Below, piece by piece: positions 62,234-62,900 of a stretch of DNA of 62,900 nt. The position numbers and the translations under genes were made by a program. How positions within the stretch are numbered: the first letter of the stretch is position 1; the number at the start of each line of letters is the position of its first letter. Source of the DNA: UBA7672 sp035995285. GTDB lineage: Bacteria; Pseudomonadota; Alphaproteobacteria; Caulobacterales; Hyphomonadaceae. Under the pieces are notes generated by a model. That model had not been told where the DNA came from, ran no database searches, and saw nothing but the letters and a program-made list of their open reading frames with translations. The stretch lies in assembly GCA_035995285.1 (NCBI GenBank), contig DASYKO010000271.1, forward strand, positions 1-62,900, in the 5' to 3' direction.

Positions 62234-62900
62234 TTAGAAGGCTTTCTTGACGGAAACCTCGAGCGTGCGGCCGAGCGGGTTGCCCATGAAGGGGTCATAG
62301 CCCAGCTCTTCCTGCGCCCGCGGCGGATCCTTATCCAGGATGTTGGCGACCGTCGCGGTGAAGGCGAGGTCTTCGGTCATCTCGAAGCGGTAGGTTGCAT
62401 CAAGCGTGACCCACTCCTCGCCGCTCTCACCGTATTGCGTGCCTGCCCGCTCGTCCCTGACGGCCGAGACATAGTTCACGCCGACACGGAGGTTGTGCTG
62501 GTCCATGTGGTAGTTGGCGCTGAAGTTGGCGCGCCATTCGGGAGCGGCCAGGGCGAAGGTCGCAAAGTTCAGCGTGCCGAGACGATCGTCGCCCGTGGTG
62601 ACGACGACGCCGTCAAGCGAAGTCGGACCGGTCTTGAGCTCCGTCACCTTGGTGGCGGTGACGTCGAGCGTCAGATCGCCGGGACCGACAGGCATGTTGT
62701 AGGTCGCCTGAACATCGATGCCGTTGGTCGTCTGCCCCGGTCCGTTGCCGAACAGGGTGGTGACCGACGAGAAGCCGCCGACGCCGCTCAGGCCCACGGC
62801 GCACGCGCCGTTGAAGCTGATGCGGCGCACGAGGGGCTGCACGTTCGGGTCGCACGTGGTGATCGTGCCGCCGGGCCCGTTGAACACCAGGCTGGCGATC
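62234..62900 (-). CDS. TonB-dependent receptor, C-terminal part (cut by window edge)
   Basis: About 220 residues of an outer-membrane receptor barrel. Alternating beta strands, the NILDKDPPRAQEELGYDP segment preceding the last strands, and a GRTLEVSVKKAF end with terminal phenylalanine are standard for the family. The plug and signal peptide lie beyond the window. An intrinsic terminator follows directly. Confidence 0.88.
   Translation of the reverse strand, partial: IASLVFNGPGGTITTCDPNVQPLVRRISFNGACAVGLSGVGGFSSVTTLFGNGPGQTTNGIDVQATYNMPVGPGDLTLDVTATKVTELKTGPTSLDGVVVTTGDDRLGTLNFATFALAAPEWRANFSANYHMDQHNLRVGVNYVSAVRDERAGTQYGESGEEWVTLDATYRFEMTEDLAFTATVANILDKDPPRAQEELGYDPFMGNPLGRTLEVSVKKAF

Noticed and set aside
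1..62900. CRISPR arrays, tRNA, rRNA or prophage genes
   Set aside because: No regularly spaced repeats, no cloverleaf with a T-loop consensus, no rRNA segments and no phage structural genes were found on either strand by reading.

Overview
The window reads as the chromosome of a GC-rich alphaproteobacterium. The chemotaxis operon follows the gene order known from Caulobacter. TonB-dependent receptors have the Caulobacterales/Sphingomonadales type of plug sequence, and the metabolic genes are rich in secreted esterases and plant-sugar catabolism. Genus cannot be fixed from the sequence alone. No rRNA, tRNA or CRISPR array was seen.

Left edge (1-3.3 kb): the last 43 codons of an IS30-type transposase, an AraC regulator divergent from a short-chain dehydrogenase, and a scar where a truncated DUF1552 gene abuts the tail of an unrelated gene. 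From 17.2 down to 3.4 kb, all on the minus strand, lies a chemotaxis and flagellar-control cluster: OprB-type porin, MCP, TorF-type porin, MCP, STAS protein, cheY, cheA, cheW, cheR, cheB, cheY, cheD, a CheU-like protein, a CheY-like protein with a FliM-like peptide at its C-terminus, a CheE-like protein and a proline-rich protein. Most junctions overlap by 1-4 bases, so the operon looks translationally coupled.

From 17.9 to 36.2 kb is a sugar and glycoside region: FucP-like and sugar-porter MFS transporters, secreted alpha/beta hydrolases, and a rhamnose pathway. The pathway consists of an FGGY kinase coupled to an LldD-type L-lactate dehydrogenase, divergent from the rhamnulose-1-phosphate aldolase/dehydrogenase, L-rhamnose isomerase and a DeoR regulator. 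A GH106 alpha-L-rhamnosidase lipoprotein and an esterase lipoprotein follow. From 36.4 to 44.9 kb is a catabolic set of less certain substrate: 2-hydroxyacid dehydrogenase, IclR, creatinase-like M24 protein, SDR, cyclase, cupin, hydrolase, amidohydrolase and LysR.

From 45.4 kb to the right edge is a TonB-dependent receptor, then L-rhamnose mutarotase in one operon with a hydrolase and a frameshifted tannase/feruloyl-esterase-like gene. Divergent from it is a long plus-strand run: a hydrolase, two small paralogous membrane proteins, a 300-residue exported protein, a DUF6152 protein, a GlcG/HbpS protein, an MFS transporter, a haem-binding-type lipoprotein and a hydrolase that seems to lack part of its catalytic triad. 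A large esterase, an acyl-CoA ligase and the end of another TonB receptor close the window.

Inferred overall theme: uptake and dismantling of acylated, rhamnose-bearing plant compounds. Esterases would remove acyl or phenolic groups, GH106 would release rhamnose, mutarotase/isomerase/kinase/aldolase would convert it to dihydroxyacetone phosphate and lactaldehyde, and LldD would take L-lactate to pyruvate. The nearby chemotaxis operon with two porin genes may link nutrient entry and motility. The substrate itself is not proven by the sequence.
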